Part shown: positions 8,324 through 17,096 of the stretch, piece by piece
How positions within the stretch are numbered: the first letter of the stretch is position 1
How the letters are laid out: each line of letters begins with the position of its first letter
Assembly (NCBI RefSeq): GCF_016653355.1
Contig: NZ_NHSK01000063.1
Coordinates: 1 to 60,230, forward strand
Length of the DNA: 60,230 nt
Reading direction: 5' to 3'
DNA from: Rhodoplanes elegans
GTDB lineage: Bacteria > Pseudomonadota > Alphaproteobacteria > Rhizobiales > Xanthobacteraceae
The notes under the pieces: model-generated
What the model saw: only the letters and a program-made list of their open reading frames with translations
Database searches by the model: none
Told to the model about the DNA's origin: nothing
Translations under genes and position numbers: made by a program

Positions 8324-9262
8324 TCACGCCACCTGGGGCAGGACGGCCTCGATGGCGGCGCGGCGGCCCTCGTACTGGGCCGGCAGCTTGAGCGCGGTGC
8401 CGAGCGCTGCGACCGGCTCGTCCACGGCGAAGCCGGGCACGTCGGTCGCGATCTCGAACAGCACGCCGCCGGGCTCGCGGAAGTAGACCGAGCGGAAGTA
8501 GTTGCGGTCGCGCTGCTCGGTGGTCCGCAGCCCGTGCTCGGCCGCGAGCGTCGCGACCATTGCGGTCTGCGCCGCGTCGTCCGCCGCCCGGAAGGCGACG
8601 TGGTGGACCGAGCCGGCGCCGAGCCGGCCGCGGAACGGGGCGCCCGCCCGGTGCAGGTCGACGATGGCGCCAGGCGTGTCGTCGGACGCGTCGGTCGCAC
8701 GGTAGCGCACCACGTCCTCGTCACGGGCGATCTCCTCGAAGCCCAGCACGTTCGTCAGGATCGCGCCCGTGGGCGCCGTGTCGGCGACCAGTATGCCGAC
8801 CGAGTGGACACCGCGGATCGCCACCTCGGCCGGGATCTCGGCCGTGCTCCAGGCCGGCTCGCGTTCGATGCCGGGGACGCCGACGAGCGCGAGGCGGGTG
8901 CCGTCCGGATCGCGGAAGCGGATCACGGTCTCGCCGAAGCGCTTCGCCGGCGCCTCGTGGCGAAGCCCCGCCTCGACCAGCCGGTGCGTCCAGAACGCGA
9001 TCGCCGTCTCCGGGATGCGCAGCGCCGTCTCGATCGTCTCACCGACGCCCGACTGGCCGGGCGCCGCGTGCTCCCACGGGAAGAACGTGACGATGGTGCC
9101 GGGCCGGCCGGTCTCGTCGCCGTAATAGAAGTGATAGGTGCCGGGATCGTCGAAGTTGACGGTCTTCTTGACCAGCCGCAGGCCCAGCGTCCGCGTGTAG
9201 ACGTCGAGGTTGCGGTGGGCGCGACCGGCCATGATGGTCACGTGATGGATGCCGTGGGCCAT
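8324..9262 (-). CDS. VOC-family ring-cleaving dioxygenase (MhqO/MhqE-like)
   Basis: A 312-residue paralogue of the gene at 6451-7395, with the same two-domain VOC architecture. Probable metal ligands lie in GIHHVTIM (near residue 6), SVHHVAFRA (about 215) and GVLFEIATD (about 265). Both proteins share the segment [15 protein letters not shown] near residue 25 and PGFAVDEP after the glutamate ligand. The ATG at 9262 has GGAG upstream. It is the first gene of the leftward operon and faces a LysR-type regulator across a 186-base gap with two inverted repeats. The likely role is opening of hydroquinone-type rings, from family and context. Confidence 0.87.
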   Translation of the reverse strand: MAHGIHHVTIMAGRAHRNLDVYTRTLGLRLVKKTVNFDDPGTYHFYYGDETGRPGTIVTFFPWEHAAPGQSGVGETIETALRIPETAIAFWTHRLVEAGLRHEAPAKRFGETVIRFRDPDGTRLALVGVPGIEREPAWSTAEIPAEVAIRGVHSVGILVADTAPTGAILTNVLGFEEIARDEDVVRYRATDASDDTPGAIVDLHRAGAPFRGRLGAGSVHHVAFRAADDAAQTAMVATLAAEHGLRTTEQRDRNYFRSVYFREPGGVLFEIATDVPGFAVDEPVAALGTALKLPAQYEGRRAAIEAVLPQVA

Positions 9263-9373
9263 GGGGGTTCTCCAGGTGTTTCCGGAGAGTGTCTCCGGGG
9301 TGCCGGGATGTCCCGGCGCGGGTCTCGCCCGCTTCTGTCCCGCCCAAGATGGCAGTCCGGCCACCGTCGCGCC

Positions 9374-9389
9374 ATTGCGTGAGCGCAAT
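9374..9389. promoter_or_regulatory. inverted repeat, candidate LysR-type operator
   Basis: ATTGCG-TGAG-CGCAAT, with perfect 6-base arms. It contains a T-N11-A core, the minimal LysR-family recognition pattern, and lies in the divergent gap between the dioxygenase operon and the LysR gene. Assigned from pattern and position only. Confidence 0.4.
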
Positions 9390-9409
9390 CCTTGAAGTGC
9401 AGAACCGCC

Positions 9410-9427
9410 TGCTGTATTGCGACAGCA
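9410..9427. promoter_or_regulatory. second inverted repeat near the LysR start, candidate operator
   Basis: TGCTGT-ATTGCG-ACAGCA, with perfect 6-base arms around ATTGCG, a hexamer also present in the palindrome at 9374. It ends 21 bases before the regulator's ATG, where binding could repress the regulator's own gene. Confidence 0.4.
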
Positions 9428-9448
9428 ACAACAGCGAGGCAGCCCCCG

Positions 9449-10375
9449 ATGCCCGATTCACAAAAGCCCCTGGCCTGGGACGATTTTCGCCTGATCAAGG
9501 CGATCGCCGACGCCGGCACGCTGCCGGCCGCCGCCGGCCTGCTCGGCATCAACCACTCGACCGTCTTCCGCCGGCTCGGCCAGATCGAGGCGGCGCTCGG
9601 CACGCCGCTGTTCGAGCGGCACCGCTCGGGCTACGCCGCGACGGCGGCCGGCGAGGAGATGATCGCGCTCGCCCGCCGCATGGACGAGGATGTCGCGGCG
9701 GTCACGCGTCGGCTCGCGGGGCAGGCGGTGACCCCCTCGGGCGAGCTGCGGGTGACGACCAACGACTCGCTGCTCGTCCACCTGCTGACGCCGCTGTTCG
9801 CAAAATTCCGCGTCGCCTGCCCGGACGTGCGGCTCGACATCGTGCTGACCAACCAGGCCCTCAACCTCTCCAAGCGCGACGCCGACGTGGCGATCCGGGC
9901 GACCGACCAGCCGCCCGAGACGCTGGTCGGCCGCCGCGCCGCGACCATCGCCTGGGCGCTCTACGGCCGCGCCGTCGACTTCCCGGACGGCGCCCCCGCC
10001 GACGAGACGTCGCTCCACGGGCGCGACTGGATCGCCCTCGGCGAGCACCTCGCGTCGCTGCAGGCGGTGAAATACGTGCGGGCGAACGTCGCGCCGGAGC
10101 GCGTCTCCTACCGGGTCAACTCGGTGCTCGGCCTCGCCGAGGCGGTGGAGAACGGGCTCGGCATCGGCCACCTGCCCTGCCTGATCGGCGATGCCCGCCC
10201 GGCGCTCGTGCGGCTCGCGCCGCCCGACCCGGCGCTGGCGGCCGATCTCTGGCTGCTGACCCACCCGGATCTCCGCCATGCCGCCCGCGTGCGGGTGTTC
10301 CTCGATTTCCTCGCGGCCGAGATCGCCAAGCTGCGCCGCTTCATCGCCGGCGAGGAGCCGGCCGGGAGGGGGTAG
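9449..10375 (+). CDS. LysR-family transcriptional regulator
   Basis: A 308-residue regulator. The N-terminal winged helix-turn-helix spans about residues 8-65 (DFRLIKAIADAGTLPAAAGL, then INHSTVFRRLGQIEAALG), followed by a LysR effector-binding domain. The ATG at 9449 was preferred over 9392 because GCGAGG precedes it and the MPDSQKPLAW start fits the family. It is divergent from the Mhq-like dioxygenase/esterase operon, the standard layout for a LysR protein and its target. In Bacillus the equivalent genes are under a MarR-type repressor (MhqR), so a LysR regulator here would be a different solution. The effector is probably an aromatic or quinone, by inference. Confidence 0.88.
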   Translation: MPDSQKPLAWDDFRLIKAIADAGTLPAAAGLLGINHSTVFRRLGQIEAALGTPLFERHRSGYAATAAGEEMIALARRMDEDVAAVTRRLAGQAVTPSGELRVTTNDSLLVHLLTPLFAKFRVACPDVRLDIVLTNQALNLSKRDADVAIRATDQPPETLVGRRAATIAWALYGRAVDFPDGAPADETSLHGRDWIALGEHLASLQAVKYVRANVAPERVSYRVNSVLGLAEAVENGLGIGHLPCLIGDARPALVRLAPPDPALAADLWLLTHPDLRHAARVRVFLDFLAAEIAKLRRFIAGEEPAGRG

Positions 10376-10397
10376 CTTTCGGCGGAGCGGCGCCGCG

Positions 10398-11033
10398 TCA
10401 CTCCGCCTTCTCGAACGCGGCGACGATGCGCAGGTCGACCTGGTCGCTCACCACGGGCAGCGCGAACTTCATGCCGAACTCGCTACGCTTGACCGAGGTG
10501 GTCGCCTCGAAGCCGATGGTGGCGGCCTTGTTCATCGGGTTGATGCCGGCGCCGGTGAAGCGGGCGTCGAGCACGACCGGACGGGTGACGCCGCGCAGCG
10601 TGAGGTCGCCGACGATGCGGGCGCGCTCGCCGTCGACCTCGACGCGGGTGGAGCGGAAGCTCGCCTTGGGGAATTTCGCCGTCTCGAAGAAGTCCGCCGC
10701 CTGCAGATGCGCGTCGAGCTCCTTGCTGGTGGTGACGGCGGCGGCGAGCGGGATCTCGATGGTCACCTGCGCCGCGCCGGGCCGCTTCGGATCGAGCGTC
10801 AGCGTGCCGGTGCTGCCGCCGAGCAGGCCGAAATAGTCCGTGAAGCCGAAATGATTGACCGTGAAGGCCACCTGGGTGTGGTCCGGGTCGACCTTGTAGG
10901 TGCCGCCGGCGACGCGCGACACGTCGACCTTGCCGGGCAGCTCGGCCGGCGCCGTCTGGGCCGTGAGCGGCGTGGCGGCGAGCAGAGCGGCGACCAGGAC
11001 GGCCGCGCCGGCGGCCCGTATCGATGTCGTCAT
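10398..11033 (-). CDS. YceI-family periplasmic lipid-binding protein
   Basis: A 211-residue secreted protein. The signal peptide is MTTSIRAAGAAVLVAALLAA, with cleavage near LTA-Q (residue 25). The YceI lipocalin-like fold is indicated by GTYKVDPDHTQVAFTVNHFG, FFETAKFPKASFRST, GDLTLRGVTRPV and the C-terminal VKRSEFGMKF. Family members bind polyisoprenoid chains in a beta-barrel in the periplasm; their role is poorly defined. GGAG precedes the ATG at 11033. The gene is convergent with the LysR gene on its left and lies 124 bases downstream of the cyanuric-acid-hydrolase-like gene on the same strand, probably as a separate unit. Confidence 0.93.
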   Translation of the reverse strand: MTTSIRAAGAAVLVAALLAATPLTAQTAPAELPGKVDVSRVAGGTYKVDPDHTQVAFTVNHFGFTDYFGLLGGSTGTLTLDPKRPGAAQVTIEIPLAAAVTTSKELDAHLQAADFFETAKFPKASFRSTRVEVDGERARIVGDLTLRGVTRPVVLDARFTGAGINPMNKAATIGFEATTSVKRSEFGMKFALPVVSDQVDLRIVAAFEKAE

Positions 11034-11157
11034 GGGAGTCTCCAAATTCCTCGCCGCGTCCCTGTCGCAGGCGCGCGCGGCGAAGTTTAGGCGGCCGGGA
11101 TGGCGGGCCAACGACGCGGCACGGCGCGAGCCGTGGCCGGACGGCGCCGGACCGTGC

Positions 11158-12273
11158 TCAGCCCGGCCGAGTCGCGATGACGGCGACCGGGCCGCCGCCG
11201 TCGGGGCCCTGGTGCTCGGCGCCGCCCGAGACGTAGATCTCGGCGTGGCCGACCAGGCCGGCGAGCGCGCCACACACGAAGGCGCGGGCGTGGCGGGTGG
11301 CGGAGATGTCGGAATCGTCCAGCATGGTGTGACGGTGGCCGCGGATTTTTCCGTCGTGGCTCGCCTCGGCCTTGGAGAGCAGCGCGACGAGGCGGCCGCG
11401 CTCGGCCGGCGAGAGCTGACCGTCGGCCGCGAAGCCGAGGCGGCGCAGCGCGGCGCGCACCGGCTCGACGTCGATGCCGTCGGCCATCACGGCGTGATCG
11501 ATCACCAGCGGCCCGGCCCAGGCCGGCGAGGTGCCGAGCACGACGATCTCGTGATCGAGCAGCTCGATGCCGGACGAGCAGGAGGCGCGGCCCGACCACA
11601 GCGACCAGTTGGCCGCGATCTTGTCGTCGCTGATCTGATCACGTCCGATCTCGCCGAGCGCGACAGCGACCCCCAGCGCACTGGCAGCGCGCGAAAGCCC
11701 CATCGATTTGAGCGTGTCGCGGGTCACGACCGTTTCGCCCTTCGCCTCGGCTTCGCCGATGCGCTGGAGGGTCAGCAGCGGGCACTTGATCTGGACGAAA
11801 TGCACGTCGGCCGGATCCGTGATGCCGGCATCCGCCATCGCGGCGCGCACGCCATCCGCCACCATGTCGACCTCGGCGACGCGGCCGAGATCGCCGAACG
11901 GCAGCACCGGCGTGCGGGTGCGGCCGATGGCGAGCGCGCCCCCGTGCGGCCCGGCGCCCGGCGGCGCCTCGTCGGTGCCGCGCCGCTCGAACACGGTCCA
12001 GTGCGGCGACATCCCGCCCTCGGTGCCGCCCGACATCACCAGGCAGACGGCGTGCGCCTCCGCGGCCGACATGTGCCGTTGCAGCATCAGCCCGAGCGAC
12101 TGGGTCGCGAACCCGCGGGCGAAATCGTTGACGCAGCCATTGCCCTCGGTCTTGCCGAAGATGGCGACGATGCCGGCCGGATCGATGCGGCCATCGGCGA
12201 TCGCGGCCTCGATGCCGGACACGTCGTCCGGGGCGGCGGCGGCGATGCGGTGGACAGAGGCGCGGCGGGTCAT
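11158..12273 (-). CDS. cyanuric acid hydrolase / barbiturase family ring-opening amidohydrolase (AtzD/TrzD-like)
   Basis: A 371-residue member of the AtzD/TrzD/barbiturase family, which opens the ring of cyanuric acid (to carboxybiuret, then biuret) or barbituric acid. The fold has three homologous repeats, each giving a Ser-Lys pair, and all three are visible: K41 (IFGKTEGNG) with S81 (MSGGTEGGMSPHW), K163 (QIKCPLL) with S233/S234 (CSSGIE), and K301 (LLSKAEASHDG) with S349 (YVSGGAEHQGPDGGG). Length and spacing match the family. It ends a cluster with an ABC importer, two further amidohydrolases and a BiuH-like hydrolase. BiuH context favours cyanuric acid over barbiturate, but sequence alone does not settle it. 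Confidence 0.9.
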   Translation of the reverse strand: MTRRASVHRIAAAAPDDVSGIEAAIADGRIDPAGIVAIFGKTEGNGCVNDFARGFATQSLGLMLQRHMSAAEAHAVCLVMSGGTEGGMSPHWTVFERRGTDEAPPGAGPHGGALAIGRTRTPVLPFGDLGRVAEVDMVADGVRAAMADAGITDPADVHFVQIKCPLLTLQRIGEAEAKGETVVTRDTLKSMGLSRAASALGVAVALGEIGRDQISDDKIAANWSLWSGRASCSSGIELLDHEIVVLGTSPAWAGPLVIDHAVMADGIDVEPVRAALRRLGFAADGQLSPAERGRLVALLSKAEASHDGKIRGHRHTMLDDSDISATRHARAFVCGALAGLVGHAEIYVSGGAEHQGPDGGGPVAVIATRPG

Positions 12274-12305
12274 GACGGACTCTCGAAATGATCAGATGGA
12301 CGGGA

Positions 12306-13754
12306 TCAGGAGCACATGAACGTGTCGGCCGAATAGTGGCCGGCGAGTGCGGCGCGCAGTTCGGGCAGCGCCGCGCGAATCCCCGAGGTGGTGCCGAAGC
12401 GCGCCTTCAGGGTCGCCAGCAGCTCCGCCTCCAGGGCCGGCAGGTCGACGCCGGTGACGGCGCCGTCGCGCACCACCTGGCGGCCGGCGACATAGAGGTC
12501 CTTGATGTGGCGCCGGCGGGCGCGCGCCAGAAACGTCTCCAAGGGCGGCGCCGTGTCGTCGAGCCGGTCGGCGCTCAACGCCTCCCAGTCGAGCACCAGG
12601 AGATCGGCCGGCGCGCCGGGCGCGACCGTGCCGCCGGCGTGCTCGCCCAGCACGGCGAAGCGGCCGTTGCGCAACGCGAACGCCAGGAGATCGTCGCGCG
12701 ACATCGACGTGGAAAAGCCCTCGCCCTTGTGGAGCAGATAGGCGAGCTGCATCTCGGCGAGCGGATCCTCCTGCTCGTCGAGCGCCACGCCGTCGAGCCC
12801 CATGGCGACGCGGCACCCGCGCCTCAGCATCTCGGCGACCGGCGCGACGCCGGAGCGCAGCACCAGATTGGACGAGGTGTTGATCACGACGGTCGCGCCA
12901 CGCGCCGCGATCAACTCCATCTCGTCGGGACGCAGCCAGGTGCCGTGCGCGAACGAGACTCGTTCGTTGACGAGGCCGAGCGCATCGAGATGGTTCAGCA
13001 AACCCTGCGGATAGGTCGCGTCGGCCCAGGCGCGCTGGTAGCGGCTCTCCAGCAGATGCATGTGGACGCGCCGGCCGTGCGCCGCGGCGCTCTCGGCGAC
13101 GCGGGCGAGCAGATCGTCGCTGCACCACTGGGGGCCGGCCGGCCCGTACTGCACCGTGACGCCGTCGCCCGCGATCGCCTCGGCCGTCGCCTGGACCAGC
13201 GCGATCTGCTCGGCCGCCGGCAACGGCGCCCGCGTGAGCTTTTCGGTGACGCAGGCGCAGGCGGAAGGCGAGAGACGCCGCAGCAGATCGCCGTGCGGCC
13301 CATAGACCAGCGGATTCCTGTCGCGGCACTGCACCGCGAACGCGATCCGGATGCCGACGTCGCGCGCCGCCTTGGCGACCGCGCGGGCCTCGTCCAGATA
13401 GGCGGTGAGGCCCTGGATGCGCGTGTAGTGCGCCATCTCGACCGCGATGCCGGCGCGCGCGCTCCGCCCGAACGCGACCGCCGCGGTGAGCCACGGGTCG
13501 ACGGCCGGGATGGCGGCGAGATGCGGCAGCCACGCCTCCAGCGCGACGTCGAAATTGCCGATCTGGCTGGAACGCACGACGCGGGCGTGGTCATGCGCAT
13601 TGCAGAGCGCCGGCATCACCACCCGGCCGCTGCGGGCCGCAGCCGGCAAGGGCGTCATCGCCGCGACGCGCCCGTCCGAGAGCGAGATGGCTCGGTCCGT
13701 CAGCGTCGCACCGGCCGGCCCGGCGATCACGACGGCAGCGTCGAGGGTGGTCAT
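12306..13754 (-). CDS. amidohydrolase, deaminase type (AtzB/TrzN/guanine deaminase superfamily)
   Basis: A 482-residue metal-dependent hydrolase with the mononuclear deaminase pattern. Metal ligands are H54 and H56 (NAHDHARV), H233 with E236 (HMHLLES), H270 (FAHGTW) and D321 (MGLDGVALDEQEDP). Such enzymes strip an amine, alkylamine or halide from a ring carbon, as in the triazine enzymes AtzB and TrzN or in guanine and cytosine deaminases. Its start is 31 bases past the permease stop and its stop is 32 bases before the cyanuric-acid-hydrolase-like gene. A reasonable reading is that it converts an amino-substituted ring into the substrate of the next enzyme. The substrate is not known. Confidence 0.85.
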   Translation of the reverse strand: MTTLDAAVVIAGPAGATLTDRAISLSDGRVAAMTPLPAAARSGRVVMPALCNAHDHARVVRSSQIGNFDVALEAWLPHLAAIPAVDPWLTAAVAFGRSARAGIAVEMAHYTRIQGLTAYLDEARAVAKAARDVGIRIAFAVQCRDRNPLVYGPHGDLLRRLSPSACACVTEKLTRAPLPAAEQIALVQATAEAIAGDGVTVQYGPAGPQWCSDDLLARVAESAAAHGRRVHMHLLESRYQRAWADATYPQGLLNHLDALGLVNERVSFAHGTWLRPDEMELIAARGATVVINTSSNLVLRSGVAPVAEMLRRGCRVAMGLDGVALDEQEDPLAEMQLAYLLHKGEGFSTSMSRDDLLAFALRNGRFAVLGEHAGGTVAPGAPADLLVLDWEALSADRLDDTAPPLETFLARARRRHIKDLYVAGRQVVRDGAVTGVDLPALEAELLATLKARFGTTSGIRAALPELRAALAGHYSADTFMCS

Positions 13755-13785
13755 GACGAATGCTCCTGCGTGGCGCGGTCGCGCC

Positions 13786-14559
13786 TCACCCCATCGCGAA
13801 CTCGGTCTTGCGGTGGGCCCAGCCGGTAATCCGGCCCTCGATCAGCGAGAAGATGCCGTAGAGGATCACGCCGAGGGCGGCCAGGATGAACAGGCCGGCG
13901 AAGACGAGCGGCACGTCGAAGGACGACGAGGCGATCATCATCATGTTGCCAATGCCGCGGTTCGACGCCACCGTCTCGGAGATCACCGAGCCGACGAAGG
14001 CGAGCGTGACGGCGACCTTCAGCGAGGCGAAGAAGTAGGGCATCGCCCGCGGCAGGCCGACGTTCCACAGAATGTCGAACTTGGTCGCGCGCAGCGTCTT
14101 CATCACGTCCTCGAGCTCCGGCTCGGTGGTCGCGAGCCCCGTCGCGACGTTCACGACGACGGGGAAGATGCTCATGATCAGCGCGGTGAGCACGGCCGGC
14201 ACCGTGCCGGCGCCGAAATAGAGGACGAAGATCGGTACCACGGCGACCTTCGGGATCGACGAGAAGCCGACGAGGAGCGGATAGGCGACGTCGTAGGCGA
14301 GCTTCGACCAGCCGATCAGCACACCGATGACGATGCCGATGCCGACGCCCATCACGAAGCCGAGCAGCGTCGTGTAGAGGGTCTGCAACGTGTGCGGCCA
14401 CAGCGCCGGGAAGCGCTGCCACAGCGTCGCGAAAATCTGGCTCGGCCGCGGCAGCACCGTGTCGCTCACCCCGAAGGCGAGGCACAGCACCTCCCATACG
14501 ACGAACAGGCCGACGATCAGGACGGCGGAGGCGACTTTTCGTTGGAGGTTGGAGTTCAT
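13786..14559 (-). CDS. ABC transporter permease (SsuC/TauC/NMT1-type)
   Basis: A 257-residue inner-membrane permease with about six hydrophobic segments. The cytoplasmic EAA-type loop is recognisable at EDVMKTLRATKFDILWNVGLP (about residues 160-180). The family imports sulfonates, nitrate-like ions or pyrimidine-type compounds with an NMT1/SsuA receptor. The ATG at 14559 (MNSNLQRKVA) was chosen over an upstream frame because the latter runs into the dispersed repeat at 14605. It works with the ATPase at 14711 and the receptor at 18233. The ATPase-permease gap of 151 bases is mostly a palindromic repeat, so the two genes may be expressed at different levels. Confidence 0.92.
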   Translation of the reverse strand: MNSNLQRKVASAVLIVGLFVVWEVLCLAFGVSDTVLPRPSQIFATLWQRFPALWPHTLQTLYTTLLGFVMGVGIGIVIGVLIGWSKLAYDVAYPLLVGFSSIPKVAVVPIFVLYFGAGTVPAVLTALIMSIFPVVVNVATGLATTEPELEDVMKTLRATKFDILWNVGLPRAMPYFFASLKVAVTLAFVGSVISETVASNRGIGNMMMIASSSFDVPLVFAGLFILAALGVILYGIFSLIEGRITGWAHRKTEFAMG

Positions 14560-14604
14560 CGCGTCGCCTTCGGTGAGCTGAGCCGGTCGGCAGTCTTCCG
14601 AGCC

Positions 14605-14694
14605 GTCATGCCCGCGCTTGTCGCGGGTATCCACGCTCTTTCAGCCTCGGCAGAGGAACGATCGTGGATGGCCGGGACGAGCCCGGCCATGACG
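14605..14694. repeat. dispersed palindromic repeat, family A, copy 1
   Basis: It begins GTCATGCCCGCGCTTGTCGC and ends with GATGGCCGGGACGAGCCCGG and CCATGAC, an inverted arrangement of two small hairpins around a variable centre. The same pattern recurs at 20286, 35344 and 40018 in this window. It lies between the ABC ATPase and permease genes. Confidence 0.8.
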
Positions 14695-14710
14695 AAGGGC
14701 ACGGTTCGGA

Positions 14711-15607
14711 TCATGGGGTCGTCTCCGCCGGCTCGTCCGTGCGTGCCTCGACGATCAGCTCGCGCAGGCGCTGGGTCATGGCGACGAAGTCGGGCTCGTA
14801 GGTCATGGCGAGGGTGCGCGGGCGCGGCGCCTCGAACACCTTGTCGTCGATGATGCGGCCGGGGCGCGCGCTCATCACGCAGATGCGGTTGGCGAGATAG
14901 CCGGCCTCGCGCAGATCGTGCGTCACCAAGAGCACGGTCGGCCGCCGCGTGATCCAGAGCTGCTGCATGATCGACCACAGCTCCTCGCGGGTGAACTGGT
15001 CGAGCGCGCCGAACGGCTCGTCGAGCAGCAGGAGCTGCGGATCGTGCACGAGCGCCCGGCACAGCGAGGCGCGCTGCAGCATGCCGCCCGAGAGCTGCCA
15101 GGGATGCTTGTCGCCGAAGCCCTTGAGGCCGACCTGCGCGAGCAGCGCCTCGACGCGGTCGCGGAACTCGCCCTTGCGCTTCCTGCGGTACTCGGCCCGG
15201 AACGGCGGCACGATCTTCAGCGGCATCATCACGTTGTCGCGGATCGTCAGCCACGGCAGCATGGTCGGGTTCTGGAACGCCATGCCGATGCGCACCGGCT
15301 CGGCCTCGACCTCGCGGCCCGCGACATAGACGTAGCCGGACGACGCCCGCAGAATCCCGCCCACCAGCTTCAGGATGGTCGACTTGCCGCAACCGCTCGG
15401 ACCGACCAGCGCGACGAAGTCGCCCTTGGCGATCCGGAGATTCGTCTCCGCCAGTGCGTGCACGACATTGGGTGTGCGGCCATACGTGACGGTGGTGCGC
15501 TCGAGCTCCACGTAGGAATCGAGATGGATCGGCTCGGCGGCAGGACCCTCCACGAGCGACGGCGGAGCGGCCGGCTGCGGACCGAGCGGAACGACGGTGG
15601 CGCTCAT
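14711..15607 (-). CDS. ABC transporter ATP-binding protein (SsuB/TauB-type)
   Basis: A 298-residue nucleotide-binding subunit. Walker A is GPSGCGKST (69-77), the Q-loop AFQNPTMLPW, the signature LSGGMLQRAS, Walker [13 protein letters not shown] and the H-loop LVTHDLREAG. The first 30 residues are a non-conserved Pro/Ala extension. The ATG at 15607 overlaps the stop of the dihydroorotase-like gene in an ATGA tetranucleotide, so the two are probably translationally coupled. It energises import through the permease at 13786, using the receptor at 18233. Substrate is inferred from the surrounding ring-opening hydrolases to be an N-heterocycle or its breakdown product. Confidence 0.94.
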   Translation of the reverse strand: MSATVVPLGPQPAAPPSLVEGPAAEPIHLDSYVELERTTVTYGRTPNVVHALAETNLRIAKGDFVALVGPSGCGKSTILKLVGGILRASSGYVYVAGREVEAEPVRIGMAFQNPTMLPWLTIRDNVMMPLKIVPPFRAEYRRKRKGEFRDRVEALLAQVGLKGFGDKHPWQLSGGMLQRASLCRALVHDPQLLLLDEPFGALDQFTREELWSIMQQLWITRRPTVLLVTHDLREAGYLANRICVMSARPGRIIDDKVFEAPRPRTLAMTYEPDFVAMTQRLRELIVEARTDEPAETTP

Positions 15608-17058
15608 GCGGCGGCTCCGGTCGCGGCGTCGCCGCGCGAAGAGGCCGGAATCTTGACGATCTCGGTCATGGCGGCATCGGGATTGGCGACGCGCGGCGCC
15701 GGCATGTCCTGGACCGTGTGGACGGAGCGGCCGGTGCCACGCGCACTTTCGACCAGCGTGCGGTCCTTCATCACGAAGCGGCCGCGCACCAGCGTGTGGA
15801 CCGGCAGGCCCGTGACGGCGCGCCCGTGCCACGGCGTGATCTTTGCGCGCGATTGGAGCTTCTGATCGTCGATCGTCCAGGCGCGCTTCAGATCGACGAT
15901 GGCGATGTCGGCGTGCGCGCCCGGCTGCAGGATGCCCTTGTGCGGATAGAGTCCCCACGCTTTCGCCGGGTTGACGGCGCTCCACCGCACATAGTCGCTG
16001 ATCGACATGCGGCCCGCCGCGACCTCGGTCAGCATCAGCGGCATCTGCGTCTCGACGCCCGGAAAACCGCAGTCGACCGTGAAGATGTCGTCACGCACCT
16101 TCTCGTCCGGGATGTGCGGGGCGTGATCGGTGGCGATCATGTCGACCACGCCGCTCTTCAGCGCTGCCCACAGCGGCGCCTGGTTGCGGGCCTCGCGCAC
16201 CGGCGGGTTGACGCGGATCACCGGGCCGATGCGGCCGTAGTCCTCGGCGCCGAGCAGCAGATATTGCGGACAGGTCTCGCCCGTCACGTCGACGCCGCGC
16301 GCCTTCGCTTCGGCGAGCGGCCGCAGCTCTTCGGCGGAAGAAATGTGCAGGACGTGAATCCGGCAGCCAGTCCATTCGGAGAGCACCGCTGCGCGAGACA
16401 CCGCCTCGACGGCGACGACGGCGGGCCGCGCCGCGAGATGCGCCAGCGGATCCTTTCGGCCCGCCGCGCGAAGTCGTGATTCACGTCGTGCCATGATCGA
16501 CGCGGTCTCGGCGTGCAGCGAGACGCGCTTGGCCGTAGGCGCGACGACCTCGAACGCCTCCAGCATGCCGCCCGTGGTGGGCGACGGGATGTTGCCGAAG
16601 GTGTTGCCCATGTAGAGCTTGAAGCCGATCACCCCGCTGGCGACGAGGTCCGGCACATGCGCGATCGTGTCCTCGCCGAGCAGGCCGTAGAGGCCGTAAT
16701 CGACATAGGCCTTCTCCGAGGCGAGCTTGTGCTTGGCCGCCAGCGCCTCGGCCGTGCCGGTCGGCGGGATCACGTTCGGCATGTCGAACACGGTCGTCAC
16801 GCCGCCGAATGCGGCCGCGGCCGTGCCGGTGCCGAAGTCCTCCTTGTGGGTGTAGCCGGGCTCGCGGAAGTGCACGTGCACGTCGATGGCGCCGGGCAGG
16901 ATGTGCAGGCCGGTGGCGTCGAGCGTCTCGGCCGCGTCCGGCATCGCCTCGCGCGCGCCGATCGAGAGGACGCGGCCGTCCTTGATCGCGACGCTCGCCG
17001 GAAACGTCGTCGTGTCGGTGACCACGGTGCCGCCGTGGATGACGAGATCGGCTGTCAT
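15604..17058 (-). CDS. dihydroorotase/allantoinase-type cyclic amidohydrolase
   Basis: A 484-residue binuclear amidohydrolase. The landmarks are H61 and H63 in IDVHVHFREPGYTHKEDF, K147 in GFKLYMGN (the probable carboxylated bridging lysine), H182 (LHAET), H238 (HVLHISS) and D311 (MIATDHAPH). This set belongs to dihydroorotase, allantoinase, hydantoinase and dihydropyrimidinase, which open cyclic amide or imide rings. In this cluster, between an ABC ATPase and an SDR, a catabolic role on a heterocycle is more likely than pyrimidine synthesis. The C-terminal 40 residues after RSVHTVQDMP are not conserved-looking. Which ring it opens cannot be read from sequence. Confidence 0.87.
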   Translation of the reverse strand: MTADLVIHGGTVVTDTTTFPASVAIKDGRVLSIGAREAMPDAAETLDATGLHILPGAIDVHVHFREPGYTHKEDFGTGTAAAAFGGVTTVFDMPNVIPPTGTAEALAAKHKLASEKAYVDYGLYGLLGEDTIAHVPDLVASGVIGFKLYMGNTFGNIPSPTTGGMLEAFEVVAPTAKRVSLHAETASIMARRESRLRAAGRKDPLAHLAARPAVVAVEAVSRAAVLSEWTGCRIHVLHISSAEELRPLAEAKARGVDVTGETCPQYLLLGAEDYGRIGPVIRVNPPVREARNQAPLWAALKSGVVDMIATDHAPHIPDEKVRDDIFTVDCGFPGVETQMPLMLTEVAAGRMSISDYVRWSAVNPAKAWGLYPHKGILQPGAHADIAIVDLKRAWTIDDQKLQSRAKITPWHGRAVTGLPVHTLVRGRFVMKDRTLVESARGTGRSVHTVQDMPAPRVANPDAAMTEIVKIPASSRGDAATGAAA

Positions 17059-17096
17059 GATGGTCTCCTTCAGGCGCCGCGCCGACGAATGTGTTT

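Noticed and set aside
12288-13829. A long plus-strand open frame opposite the amidohydrolase
   Set aside because: It is low-complexity, has no ribosome site, and mirrors the real minus-strand gene with all metal ligands.
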